Position numbers and translations under genes: made by a program
Shown here: one piece after another, positions 16,638 to 24,695 of the stretch
Layout of the letters: each line of letters begins with the position of its first letter
Position numbering within the stretch: the first letter of the stretch is position 1
Notes under the pieces: model-generated
What the model saw: the letters and a program-made list of their open reading frames with translations, nothing else
Database searches by the model: none
Told to the model about the DNA's origin: nothing
Assembly (NCBI GenBank): GCA_910588855.1
Contig: CAJUSR010000016.1
Coordinates: forward strand, 19,570-83,569
Direction: 5' to 3'
DNA: 64,000 bases
From: an uncultured Kineothrix sp.
GTDB taxonomy: Bacteria; Bacillota; Clostridia; Lachnospirales; Lachnospiraceae

Positions 16638-17747
16638 GTGAGAAAAATAAGCTGGAAAAAGGGAAAAAAATGTGGCTGGAAGATAATAGGCTGGGCAGCG
16701 GCATGGGCAGTTGCTCTTGCCGGCTGTGGAATCAATGAGGATACGGAAGGGAATTTAGCTGGAGAAGAAAAGGTTTATGTTATGGAAGGAGACCCCATAG
16801 AAGAAAGGGTTTATGCTATGGAAGGAGACCCCGTAGAAGAAAGAGTTTATGTTATGGAAGGAGACCCTATAGAAGAAGGGATTGCCGGCGGAGAAAGCAA
16901 TGGAATGGAAGAAAAAGATGTGGGTGGCAATCCTATGGAACCGGAAGCTCTTATTAATGCCGGGCAGGCGGCAGAGGAGCCGGAAATTGTGGAAGCGGAG
17001 TGGGGGGAGTATTTTGCCGGATTGAATGGGGCGGCGGTTGTGTACGATGCTTCTAACAGGCAGTATATGATATATAACAGCGAATTAGCATCTACCCGAA
17101 GGTCTCCTTGTTCTACATTTAAGATTATTTCGTCTTTGATTGCGCTGGAAGAAGGAATTATGGAACCGGATGATTCTGTCCGCACATGGAGCGGAGAGGT
17201 ATTTTGGAACGAAAATTGGAATAAGAATATGGAATTTAACGAAGCATTCCGTACCTCCTGCGTCTGGTATTTCAGGCAGGTAATCGACGAGATAGGAAAA
17301 GAGCGGATGCAGGAAGGGCTGGATAAGCTGGATTATGGGAACTGCGATATATCCGATTGGGAAGGGCGGCAGAATACAAACAATAGCAATAGGGCATTAA
17401 CGGGATTTTGGATTGAATCTTCCCTAAAAATTGCCCCCAAAGAGCAAGTGGATGTGATGGAATGTATTTTTGGGGGTAATTCCGTGTATTCGGAAAAGAC
17501 GAAGGAGGAATTGAAAGAAGTCATGCTTTTGGCCCCAAAAGAGGAAACCGGCATTTCCATTTATGGGAAAACAGGGATGGGCAAGGCAGATGGTGTAGTT
17601 GTGGATGCATGGTTTACAGGCTTTGCGGAAAGGGCGGAAGGAAATCTTTATTTTTGCATCTACCTTGGCAGGACGGAGGATGCGGACGTAACCAGCTCTA
17701 AGGCAAAGGAGATTGCTGTCCAAATGATATCGGATAGGGTACGGTAA
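16638..17747 (+). CDS. lipoprotein class D beta-lactamase homologue
   Basis: 369 residues. A basic start and hydrophobic stretch end in the lipobox LAGC (Cys30), so it should be anchored to the outer face of the membrane. Residues 45-80 are three 12-residue repeats (VYVMEGDPIEE type), then an acidic linker to about 120. The catalytic domain has all class D landmarks: STFK with Ser159, SCV (207-209), YGN (233-235), FWIESSLKIAP with the Trp, and KTG (311-313). OXA-type enzymes hydrolyse penicillins; BlaR/MecR sensor domains share the fold but normally follow membrane helices, which are absent here. GTG 16638 is chosen for its purine-rich ribosome binding site. Confidence 0.85.
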   Translation: MRKISWKKGKKCGWKIIGWAAAWAVALAGCGINEDTEGNLAGEEKVYVMEGDPIEERVYAMEGDPVEERVYVMEGDPIEEGIAGGESNGMEEKDVGGNPMEPEALINAGQAAEEPEIVEAEWGEYFAGLNGAAVVYDASNRQYMIYNSELASTRRSPCSTFKIISSLIALEEGIMEPDDSVRTWSGEVFWNENWNKNMEFNEAFRTSCVWYFRQVIDEIGKERMQEGLDKLDYGNCDISDWEGRQNTNNSNRALTGFWIESSLKIAPKEQVDVMECIFGGNSVYSEKTKEELKEVMLLAPKEETGISIYGKTGMGKADGVVVDAWFTGFAERAEGNLYFCIYLGRTEDADVTSSKAKEIAVQMISDRVR

Positions 17748-17823
17748 GCGGCATCGCCCTTCTGATTTGATTGTACATAAGCCCGCCGGGAAAGTCCTTA
17801 AGTATTAAAAAAGTATAAAAGTA

Positions 17824-17854
17824 TTGACTTCGGGTTACATGAAGCTGTTATACT
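17824..17854 (+). promoter_or_regulatory. MerR-type promoter with 19-bp spacer
   Basis: TTGACT (17824-17829) and TATACT (17849-17854) are separated by 19 bp, the stretched spacing that requires a MerR-family activator to twist the DNA. The spacer carries the dyad CTTC-N9-GAAG. It drives the aldo/keto reductase gene 59 bp downstream. No merR gene is nearby in the window. Confidence 0.6.
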
Positions 17855-17912
17855 TATTGTAATTGGAAAAATAATTTTATGTAATAGAAAATATGAGATA
17901 TGGAGAAAAAGT

Positions 17913-19034
17913 ATGGGATATTTAGGCGAAGAAATCAGAAAATTAGGATTTGGTTTGATGCGGCTGCCGCAGGAAAAAGGCGTAATTGATGTGGAGCAGG
18001 TAAAAGAAATGGTAGATTTGTTTATGGATGCCGGTTTTACGTATTTTGATACGGCTTGGGCTTATGCCGGGAGCGAGGACGCAATCCGCCAGGCTTTGGT
18101 GGAGCGCTATCCAAGGGAAAGTTATCAATTGGCTACCAAAAATGCGGCATGGATTAACTGTAAGACAAGGGAAGAGGCATATGCACAGTTTGATATGTCC
18201 TTGGAGCGGACGAAAGCCGGTTTTTTCGATTTCTACCTTTTACATAATTTGGGGGAAGGGCGTTCCCATTATTTTGATGATTATGATGTATGGAATTGGG
18301 TACAGGGGAAAAAGGAGGCTGGGTTAATCAAACATGTAGGCTTTTCTTTTCACTCTACACCGGAAGAACTGGAAGAAATTTTGAATGCACATCCGGAAAT
18401 GGAATTTGTCCAACTACAGATTAACTATGCGGACTGGGATAATCCGGCGGTGCAGTCGAAACGTTGTTATGAGGTGGCGAGGAAACATGGAAAACCTGTG
18501 ATTATCATGGAGCCGGTTAAGGGCGGGATGCTGGCAACTCCGCCGGAAGCAGTAGAAAAAATCATGAAGGCAGCGGAGCCGGAAAGTTCTGTGGCGTCTT
18601 GGGCAGTCCGTTTTGCTGCTGATTTGGATGGGGTTATTACGGTGCTTTCCGGGATGAGCAATGTAGCGCAGATGAAGGATAACCTGTCGTATATGAAAAA
18701 TTTTACACACCTTACGGAAAGCCAGAAGAAGGTGTTGGGGCAGGCACAGGAAGAATTAAAGAAGATTCCTTTGATTCCGTGTACAACGTGCAATTACTGT
18801 GCGAAAGTTTGCCCTATGAATATCGGGGTTTCCGGCTCTTTGACGGCAGTGAATTATTTGACGCTTTATAGTGATATAAAAGCGGCACAACGCCAGGAGG
18901 AATGGCTGGTAGGAGGGCATGGGCTGAACCATGCGGATGCATGTATCAAATGCGGGAAATGTGAAGAAGCCTGTCCACAGCATATTTCTATCAGGGAAAA
19001 TCTGGCAAAAATAAGTGAAGTATTGCTGAAGTAG
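17913..19034 (+). CDS. aldo/keto reductase with C-terminal 4Fe-4S ferredoxin domain
   Basis: 373 residues. The TIM-barrel part starts RKLGFGLMRLP and holds the catalytic tetrad: Asp in YFDTAWAY, Tyr in the same motif, Lys in LATKNAAW and His in FYLLHNLGEG. The last 90 residues contain two cysteine clusters, CTTCNYCAKVCPMNIG and CIKCGKCEEACPQHIS, which bind two iron-sulfur clusters. This fusion is typical of anaerobes and suggests a ferredoxin-linked carbonyl reductase; the substrate is unknown. The start follows GGAGAAAAAGT. Control by a MerR-family protein is predicted from the promoter. Confidence 0.92.
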   Translation: MGYLGEEIRKLGFGLMRLPQEKGVIDVEQVKEMVDLFMDAGFTYFDTAWAYAGSEDAIRQALVERYPRESYQLATKNAAWINCKTREEAYAQFDMSLERTKAGFFDFYLLHNLGEGRSHYFDDYDVWNWVQGKKEAGLIKHVGFSFHSTPEELEEILNAHPEMEFVQLQINYADWDNPAVQSKRCYEVARKHGKPVIIMEPVKGGMLATPPEAVEKIMKAAEPESSVASWAVRFAADLDGVITVLSGMSNVAQMKDNLSYMKNFTHLTESQKKVLGQAQEELKKIPLIPCTTCNYCAKVCPMNIGVSGSLTAVNYLTLYSDIKAAQRQEEWLVGGHGLNHADACIKCGKCEEACPQHISIRENLAKISEVLLK

Positions 19035-19117
19035 TATCATGCATAATATGCATAACTGTCCGGCAGGATGGATGACGGCTGCAAGGTGGTATGGGACTGG
19101 TAATTCGCAAAAAAAGA

Positions 19118-19146
19118 TTGACATAATGGAAACGAAGGTTTATAAT
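19118..19146 (+). promoter_or_regulatory. consensus sigma-A promoter of a short leader
   Basis: TTGACA (19118-19123) and TATAAT (19141-19146) are perfect boxes 17 bp apart. The first thing downstream is a 12-codon frame with a strong ribosome binding site, then a structured region and a terminator. Confidence 0.8.
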
Positions 19147-19179
19147 TCACTACATTAAGGAAAAACAGGAGGATGTTGT

Positions 19180-19218
19180 ATGTTAATTGTAGATGTAATG
19201 GAGAAAATTGCAAATTAA
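19180..19218 (+). CDS. 12-residue leader peptide candidate
   Basis: ATG 19180 follows ACAGGAGGAT (19164-19173) at good distance and encodes MLIVDVMEKIAN. A consensus promoter lies 34 bp upstream. Such a perfectly expressed tiny frame in front of a structured region and terminator fits a leader peptide or small secreted or toxic peptide. There is no run of one amino acid that would point to classical amino-acid attenuation. Confidence 0.5.
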   Translation: MLIVDVMEKIAN

Positions 19219-19299
19219 ATATTGCAGCCATATTTTAGCCTTACATTTGCTTAACATTGTGGTATATAATATATCTTTATTATATGATAAATAGTATAG

Positions 19300-19397
19300 G
19301 TGCAGTCAGAGGGTAATGCTGACTCGTGCCGGAGTATAGATATCTTTGGATAAGAAGACCCATAGTTTTGCTTTGTGCAGCTATGGGTCTTATTTTG
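19300..19397 (+). ncRNA. structured leader or small RNA ending in a terminator
   Basis: A stem with GCA-GTCAG pairing to CTGAC-TCG-TGC lies around 19302-19329. A possible TATC/GATA hairpin follows. The end is a perfect 11-bp terminator stem (AAGACCCATAG 19355-19365, CTATGGGTCTT 19381-19391) with ATTTTG behind it. The unit lies 73 bp before the start of the MutS2-like gene, so it may be a transcription-attenuating leader (riboswitch-like) or an independent small RNA. It matches no riboswitch class that I can recognise by eye. Confidence 0.5.
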
Positions 19398-19469
19398 TAT
19401 CCTATGATAAAAACACTACGGGAGGCTGCGCATTGCCGTACACTTTTTTGAGACAGGAAAGGAAGAACA

Positions 19470-21374
19470 ATGAATATAGAATATATGTTGGAATTTCATA
19501 AAATTAGGGAACAATGGATGGGATTGGCGCTTACGGAGGCAGCAAAAACCAAGATTGCCAAAAGCGTTTGCATTTTAGGGGAGGCAGAGCTGAGAAAACA
19601 GTTAAAAGATACATCGGATGCCAGAGATTTCATGGAAAAGAACGGCACGCCGCCGCTGGCTTCTATAGATGAAGCGAAAGAAATTATGGAATTGGCAGTG
19701 AAGGAAAGCTGCCTTACGCCCTACCAGTTAGAGCGCATAGAGAAGGCAATTGTTGCCGTCGGAAGGTTAAAAAGCTATTTGGAACGTGGAAAACAGTTTG
19801 ACAATCCGCTGGCTTATTATGAGATGAATTTGGAGCCGATGGAGGAACTGGGCGAAGAGATTGCAAGGCAGATTAGAGGCGGAGAGGTGGATGATTATGC
19901 TTCCCGGTTACTGTTTGAAACAAGGCGGGATATAGAAAACCTGAAAGAGAAGATGCGGCAGAAAGCGGAACAAATTATCCGCTCCAATAAAGAGTATATG
20001 GCGGATAATTTTTCAACATTGCGAAACGGCCGTATCTGTATCCCGGTAAAGAAAGAGTATAAATGGAAAATACCGGGAAGCGCAATTGACAAGTCCGCTA
20101 CCGGGAATACGGTATTCGTGGAACCGCTTGGCATTGCCAAGATGCATGAGGAGCTGCAGATATTAAAGCAGGATGAGGAAAATGAGGTACACCGCATTTT
20201 ATATACGCTAACGGCTATGGCAGCGGACGGCGCGCCGGTAATGTATGAAAATATGCGCGTGATAGAAAAGTTGGATTTTATTTTTTCTAAAGGGAAGTTG
20301 AGCCTGGATATGGAGGGGAAGGAGCCGGAAATCAATGTGGACAGGAGAATCCGATTAAAGAATGCAAGGCATCCTTTTATGGATAAAAGCGTTTCCGTTC
20401 CACTGCAATTTGAAATGGGAGAGGGAATCCGGGGTGTGATTATAACAGGCCCGAATACAGGGGGGAAAACCGTTTCTATAAAAACGGTGGCATTAAATTG
20501 CCTGATGGCCCAGAACGGGCTTCATGTAACATGCGAAGGAGCCGATATTTGTATGAACAGCTTGTATTTGTGCGATATTGGCGATGGGCAGGATATGACG
20601 GAAAACCTCTCCACATTTTCTGCCCACATAAAAAATACGCTTGAAATCCTGCAAAGCGCCGATGGGGAGAGCCTTGTGGTTATGGATGAACTGGGCTCAG
20701 GTACGGATCCTGCGGAAGGGATGGGGATTGCGGTTGCTATTTTAGCGCAGTTGCGCAGGATTGGCTGCCTGTTTTTGGTAACCACCCATTATCCGGAGGT
20801 GAAAGAGTATGCTTCCAAAACGGAAGGGGTAGTCAATGCACGGATGGAATTTGACAGGGAGACATTAAAACCTACGTACCGGATGATTATAGGGGAAGCG
20901 GGGGAGAGCTGTGCCTTCTTTATCGCCGAAAAGCTGGGGATGCCGCGGGAAATGATTCAAACGGCAGTCAGGGCGGCTTATGGGAAGGAAAAGGCGAGAC
21001 AGTACCGGTTTCGGGCAGATGAAAAAGCTTGGGCTGATAATGGCAGGAAGCCGTCTAAGATTAAGAAAAGCAGACCGGTAAAGAAACGGGATAATTTATC
21101 GGAAAAATTCCGGATTGGAGATAGTGTCATGGTGTTTCCGGATAAAAAGATAGGGATTGTCTGTGTGCCTGTCAACGAAAAGGGCGTCCTTAGGGTACAA
21201 TTGCCGGATAAGAAAATCTGGATTAACCATAAGCGGGTAAAGCTTCATGTGGCGGCAGCAGAACTTTACCCGGAAGACTATGATTTTTCCATACTTTTTG
21301 ATACGGTAGAAAATAGAAAAATAAGACATAACATGGAGAGGAAGTTTACGGAACAAATCATAGAATACCCGTAA
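19470..21374 (+). CDS. MutS2-like ATPase lacking the Smr nuclease domain
   Basis: 634 residues. The N-terminal helical lever region carries PVKKEYKWKIPGSAIDKSATG and VFVEP, as in MutS2. The ATPase has Walker A GPNTGGKT, the signature region ENLSTFSAHIKNT, Walker B VVMDELGSGTDP and the H-loop TTHYPEVKEYA. A basic linker and a beta-rich KOW-like end (IGDSVMVFPDKKIGIV) follow, but the C-terminal Smr endonuclease domain of full MutS2 (about 780 residues) is missing. Full MutS2 acts on branched DNA and on collided ribosomes; a short form would need a partner nuclease. The start follows GGAAAGGAAGA. Confidence 0.88.
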   Translation: MNIEYMLEFHKIREQWMGLALTEAAKTKIAKSVCILGEAELRKQLKDTSDARDFMEKNGTPPLASIDEAKEIMELAVKESCLTPYQLERIEKAIVAVGRLKSYLERGKQFDNPLAYYEMNLEPMEELGEEIARQIRGGEVDDYASRLLFETRRDIENLKEKMRQKAEQIIRSNKEYMADNFSTLRNGRICIPVKKEYKWKIPGSAIDKSATGNTVFVEPLGIAKMHEELQILKQDEENEVHRILYTLTAMAADGAPVMYENMRVIEKLDFIFSKGKLSLDMEGKEPEINVDRRIRLKNARHPFMDKSVSVPLQFEMGEGIRGVIITGPNTGGKTVSIKTVALNCLMAQNGLHVTCEGADICMNSLYLCDIGDGQDMTENLSTFSAHIKNTLEILQSADGESLVVMDELGSGTDPAEGMGIAVAILAQLRRIGCLFLVTTHYPEVKEYASKTEGVVNARMEFDRETLKPTYRMIIGEAGESCAFFIAEKLGMPREMIQTAVRAAYGKEKARQYRFRADEKAWADNGRKPSKIKKSRPVKKRDNLSEKFRIGDSVMVFPDKKIGIVCVPVNEKGVLRVQLPDKKIWINHKRVKLHVAAAELYPEDYDFSILFDTVENRKIRHNMERKFTEQIIEYP

Positions 21375-21446
21375 TACAAAACGAATGTTGGCACAGCTTC
21401 TGCCGCAGGTCGGCGCAGTTGGAAAAAAGGATAGGAGTGGAAGGAT

Positions 21447-21975
21447 ATGCAGGTAAAATATTATGATATCGGGTTAAATCTTTTTTGCGAACAGTTCCAA
21501 GAACCCGAAAAGATTATTTTGGATGCGGAGAAAGAAGGGGTTTGCTGTATTTTGACCGGAACGGATAGGAAAGAGAATAGAAAAATTAATGATTTTGTAA
21601 AAGAGCATCGTGTTTTTGGAACGGCAGGGATACATCCCCATAATGCGGATGGTGCAAAAAAGGAAGACTATGATTGGATGAATATCTTTCAATGGGGTTT
21701 TCCATTGGCATTACCGGATGGATATGCGATGACCGGAGGGGGAAGGAATTGCGCGAAGCGGTACGCATTTTTCCTTTAGACCGGATTCTGGTAGAGACGG
21801 ATGCCCCATATCTGACCCCTAAAATGTAGCCGGGCTGAACCGGACGAACGTGCCCCTGAACATTCAATATGTGGTGAAGGATTTGGCAAAATACATGCAT
21901 GTATCCGAAGAAACGTTGATGGAACATGCAAAGGAAAATACAGAGAGGATATTTCACTTAGGGGATTCGGTGTAG
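21447..21975 (+). pseudogene. tatD-family hydrolase, decayed
   Basis: The N-terminal part is clear (YYDIGLNLFCEQF, GTAGIHPHNAD with metal-binding His residues), but after residue about 75 a stretch of roughly 100 codons is missing. The C-terminal parts continue in two other frames: ITGWICDDRRGKELREAV with LVETDAPYLTPK, then AGLNRTNVPLNIQYVV to the stop at 21973-21975. One large deletion plus at least two frameshifts make it non-functional. TatD proteins are metal-dependent 3'-5' exonucleases. Confidence 0.85.
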
Positions 21976-22380
21976 CTTTAAAATAACTAAAATAATACGT
22001 TACTCCGAAATTTTCACAAATCCCTTGACGGACTTGCCAGGGCATTCCTGCAAATGTGTCCTCCATAACGGTTTCCATTATAATCTGGCGCGGCAGGACG
22101 GCACTGTGGGATATGGGAAAGCTTGCTTCTGCAACAATCCCTGCCATTATCCGGTTATCCATAATTTCATTCGCCCTTGTAGACATTTGTATAAAAACTT
22201 GTATAATAGGACTTGGGTATCAGAAGGCTTGCCCAGCAGCAAATACGCTATGTGAAAAAAGCCGCGCAGAAATAAAGAAAAGCATGGAAAGCCGCATGAG
22301 GACAGTGTGTGAAGTGAGTCAGTAGGCTAGTAGGCCAGTAGATTGATGCAGTGCGGTATGGCATGGGAATGAGGTGCAAG
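21976..22380. other. intergenic region with a possible promoter
   Basis: No gene is supported. A TATAAT at 22202-22207 with a weak TAGACA at 22180-22185 could start transcription toward the YbaK gene. Bases 22256-22273 (AAAAAAGCCGCGCAGAAAT region) recur in front of the gene at 49468, so part of this DNA is a dispersed repeat. Confidence 0.4.
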
Positions 22381-22848
22381 ATGTCGATTGAAAGAGTGAA
22401 AAATTATTTTAAAGGATATGGGATGGAAGAAAGGATTCAGGAATTTGACGTATCCAGTGCCACCGTGGAACTGGCAGCGGCAGCTCTTGACTGCGAGCCG
22501 CAAAGGATAGCAAAATCCCTTTCTTTTTTAGTGGATGGACATGCGGTTTTGGTGGTGGCTGCCGGAGATGCCAGGGTGGATAACCATAAGTATAAAGAAC
22601 AATTTAAAACAAAAGCAAAGATGCTTTCGCCGGACGAGGCGGAAGGGCTTATCGGCCATGCCGTGGGCGGAGTATGCCCGTTTGCGGTCAACGAAGGGGT
22701 GGATGTGTATCTGGATGTATCTTTGAAACGCTTTACCACTGTTTTTCCCGCTTGTGGCAGTTCCAACAGCGCGATTGAACTCACCATTCCGGAACTGGAG
22801 AAGTATTCCGGATTTATGGAATGGGTGGATGTCTGCAAAGGATATTAG
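22381..22848 (+). CDS. YbaK/EbsC-family aminoacyl-tRNA deacylase
   Basis: 155 residues from ATG 22381, preceded by GAGGTG (22371-22376); an in-frame ATG at 22351 lacks such a site. The fold markers are VELAAAALDCEPQRIAKSL, KYKEQFKTKAKML, AVGGVCPFAV and CGSSNSAIELTI. Proteins of this family remove wrongly attached amino acids from tRNA (for example Cys from tRNA-Pro). Confidence 0.9.
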   Translation: MSIERVKNYFKGYGMEERIQEFDVSSATVELAAAALDCEPQRIAKSLSFLVDGHAVLVVAAGDARVDNHKYKEQFKTKAKMLSPDEAEGLIGHAVGGVCPFAVNEGVDVYLDVSLKRFTTVFPACGSSNSAIELTIPELEKYSGFMEWVDVCKGY

Positions 22849-23108
22849 TATAAGACGTACTTCTAATTCCCCCCCACACCTCAGGATGCCCTAAATACGG
22901 TATCTTTTATGGGGATTTGAGCTGCAAAAAACTGTGGCATAGGGGTTAGACCCGGATTTCCCATCGGTAAGTCCGGGCAGGGAAGTAAAATGGCAGGAAG
23001 CAAATGGAATTGATGCAACTATGATGCAAAAAAGATGGGATTTTGATGCAGGAAAGCGGTAGAATATCATTAAGATAGTCCGGCTTTCCTTTTTTCTAAA
23101 CAAATAAG
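22849..23108. other. intergenic region before the palindrome array
   Basis: No gene seen. A CCCGGA...TCCGGG stem lies near 22951-22976 without a T-run. It leads into the tandem palindromes at 23109. Confidence 0.5.
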
Positions 23109-23345
23109 CGTGAAAAGAACATCTAAAGCTCATGCCAAAGGGCATTTCGCTAAGATGTACTAAGTTTCACGCAGGGAAAAGAACATCTAAAGCTCATGCC
23201 AAAGGGCATTTCGCTAAGATGTACTAAGTTTCACGCAGGGAAAAGAACATCTAAAGCTCATGCCGGAGGGTATTTCATTAAGAAGTTCTAAGTTTCACGC
23301 AGGGAAAAGAATATCTAAGACTTATGCATGAGGGTATTCTTCTTA
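23109..23345. repeat. tandem array of 64-bp palindromic units
   Basis: Three full units start at 23112, 23176 and 23240 (64, 64 and 65 bp), followed by a degenerate fourth from 23305. Units 1 and 2 are identical; unit 3 has several changes; unit 4 keeps only its first half and the central loop. Each unit is itself a hairpin: outer arms GCGTGAAA and TTTCACGC, then ACATCT...AGATGT and ATGCC...GGCAT around a short loop. The array ends 14 bp before the start codon of the PdaA-like gene, so it must lie in that gene's 5' untranslated region or promoter. Confidence 0.85.
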
Positions 23346-23358
23346 TGGAGGTAGTATA

Positions 23359-24495
23359 ATGGGGCGGAAGAAAAAAGGGATAGTAGTTTCAATGTTGTTT
23401 TTGCTTTGGGCGGTATGTCTGGCAGGGTGTAGGGAATCTTCGGAACAGAATCTACAGCAGGCAGAAGGGGAAGTTTTGGAGTCTGGCAATCAGGCTGCGG
23501 AGATACAGGATGATGAAGGAGCCAAAGACGAAGTAGGGAATGGGCTGGAGGCAGAGGACGGTATGCCGGAAGAAGCCGTACAGAAGGAGGTCGGGGAAAA
23601 CGGAAATAGCCCGGAGCCGGGAGACGATGCATCAAAAGAGACAACGCAAGAGGCAGAGGACGAAATGGAGGGGAAGACTTTGCCGGAGAGGAGAGACGCA
23701 TCGGGAAGGGAGCTTGCAATGGAGCCGGAGGATGATTTGGAAGAAAAGGCTTCACCGGAACGGAATGAAACGGCAAAAGAAATTGTATTTGCTTCGGAAG
23801 ATTGGGGGCTTTCTTTTGGAGAGCCGGGCACACAGCCGGCAGGGAATGCTGCGGCTGCTGATTTGGCGTGGTATAATGCATATTTTGTAGGAGAGGATAG
23901 CGAAAAAGTTATTTATCTGACTTTTGACTGTGGTTATGAAAACGGCAATACGGAGCCTATTTTGGATGCGCTGAAAAAACACGGGGTAACGGCGACTTTC
24001 TTCGTAGTGGGTCATTTTCTGGAAACGGCGCCTGATATGGTAAAACGTATGGCGGAAGAAGGGCATATGGTAGGGAATCATACGTATCATCATCCGGATA
24101 TGTCTGCTATTTCGGACAAATCCGTGTTCCAAAAAGAAATGGACGATGTGGCGGAATTGTTTTATGCTATTACCGGCAAAGAACTTTCCCATTACTACCG
24201 CCCGCCGCAGGGGAAGTGCAATGCGGAAAATCTTAGGATGGCGAAAGAGTTGGGATATTCCACTATTTTCTGGAGCCTCGCCTATGTGGATTGGGATACG
24301 GATAAGCAGCCAAGCCATGAAGAAGCGTTTGACAAATTGACGACAAGGATACACCCGGGGGCAGTTGTGCTTCTACATAATACTTCGCAAACCAATGGGG
24401 AAATTTTGGATGAACTTTTGACGAAGTGGGAAAAAATGGGGTATCGTTTTGGCCTGTTGCCGGAGTTGGAGGAGCCGGCAAATAGAAGCAACTAA
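23359..24495 (+). CDS. PdaA-like polysaccharide deacetylase lipoprotein
   Basis: 378 residues from ATG 23359 with TGGAGGTAG upstream. The signal ends in the lipobox LAGC (Cys24). Residues 25-165 are an acidic, low-complexity linker. The NodB deacetylase domain starts near 183: TFDCGYENGNT with Asp190, then NHTYHHPDM (metal-binding His residues), RPPQGK and HPGAVVLLH. The GYENGNT form matches PdaA-type enzymes that remove acetyl groups from muramic acid during spore cortex or wall modification rather than chitin deacetylases. Expression probably depends on the palindrome array directly upstream. Confidence 0.88.
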   Translation: MGRKKKGIVVSMLFLLWAVCLAGCRESSEQNLQQAEGEVLESGNQAAEIQDDEGAKDEVGNGLEAEDGMPEEAVQKEVGENGNSPEPGDDASKETTQEAEDEMEGKTLPERRDASGRELAMEPEDDLEEKASPERNETAKEIVFASEDWGLSFGEPGTQPAGNAAAADLAWYNAYFVGEDSEKVIYLTFDCGYENGNTEPILDALKKHGVTATFFVVGHFLETAPDMVKRMAEEGHMVGNHTYHHPDMSAISDKSVFQKEMDDVAELFYAITGKELSHYYRPPQGKCNAENLRMAKELGYSTIFWSLAYVDWDTDKQPSHEEAFDKLTTRIHPGAVVLLHNTSQTNGEILDELLTKWEKMGYRFGLLPELEEPANRSN

Positions 24496-24582
24496 ATAAA
24501 ATTGCACCTTCTTTTCCATAGCAGTATACTATAGGTAAAAGAGAGCCGGAAAGGGAAGCCGGAAGATTTCATTTTTCATAAA

Positions 24583-24641
24583 GATTCGTGTGTCAAAAGG
24601 TCTTTCCAGCACTGCCAGGAAGACCTTTTGACACACGAATC
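24583..24641. terminator. long hairpin, probable bidirectional terminator
   Basis: GATTCGTGTGTCAAAAGG and onward (24583-24607) is complementary to 24618-24641 with a single unpaired A: a stem of about 24 bp with a 10-base loop. It sits 88 bp after the deacetylase and 55 bp before kptA. The 3' flank is A-rich on the plus strand (T-rich on the minus strand) and the 5' flank has TTTTT, so either direction is possible. Confidence 0.6.
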
Positions 24642-24695
24642 CCATAAAATAAAAAAATGAGTCCATATCAGCGGACATGAGGTTGAGGTATAAAT

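Noticed and set aside
21776..22186. Minus-strand frame of 136 codons (MSTRANEIMDNRIMAGIVAE and on)
   Set aside because: It covers the decayed tatD end, has no clear ribosome binding site, and its first 60 codons, although protein-like, match no family I can name. It may be a remnant but is not supportable as a gene.
23109..23345. CRISPR array
   Set aside because: The units are contiguous 64-bp palindromes without unique spacers and there are no cas genes.
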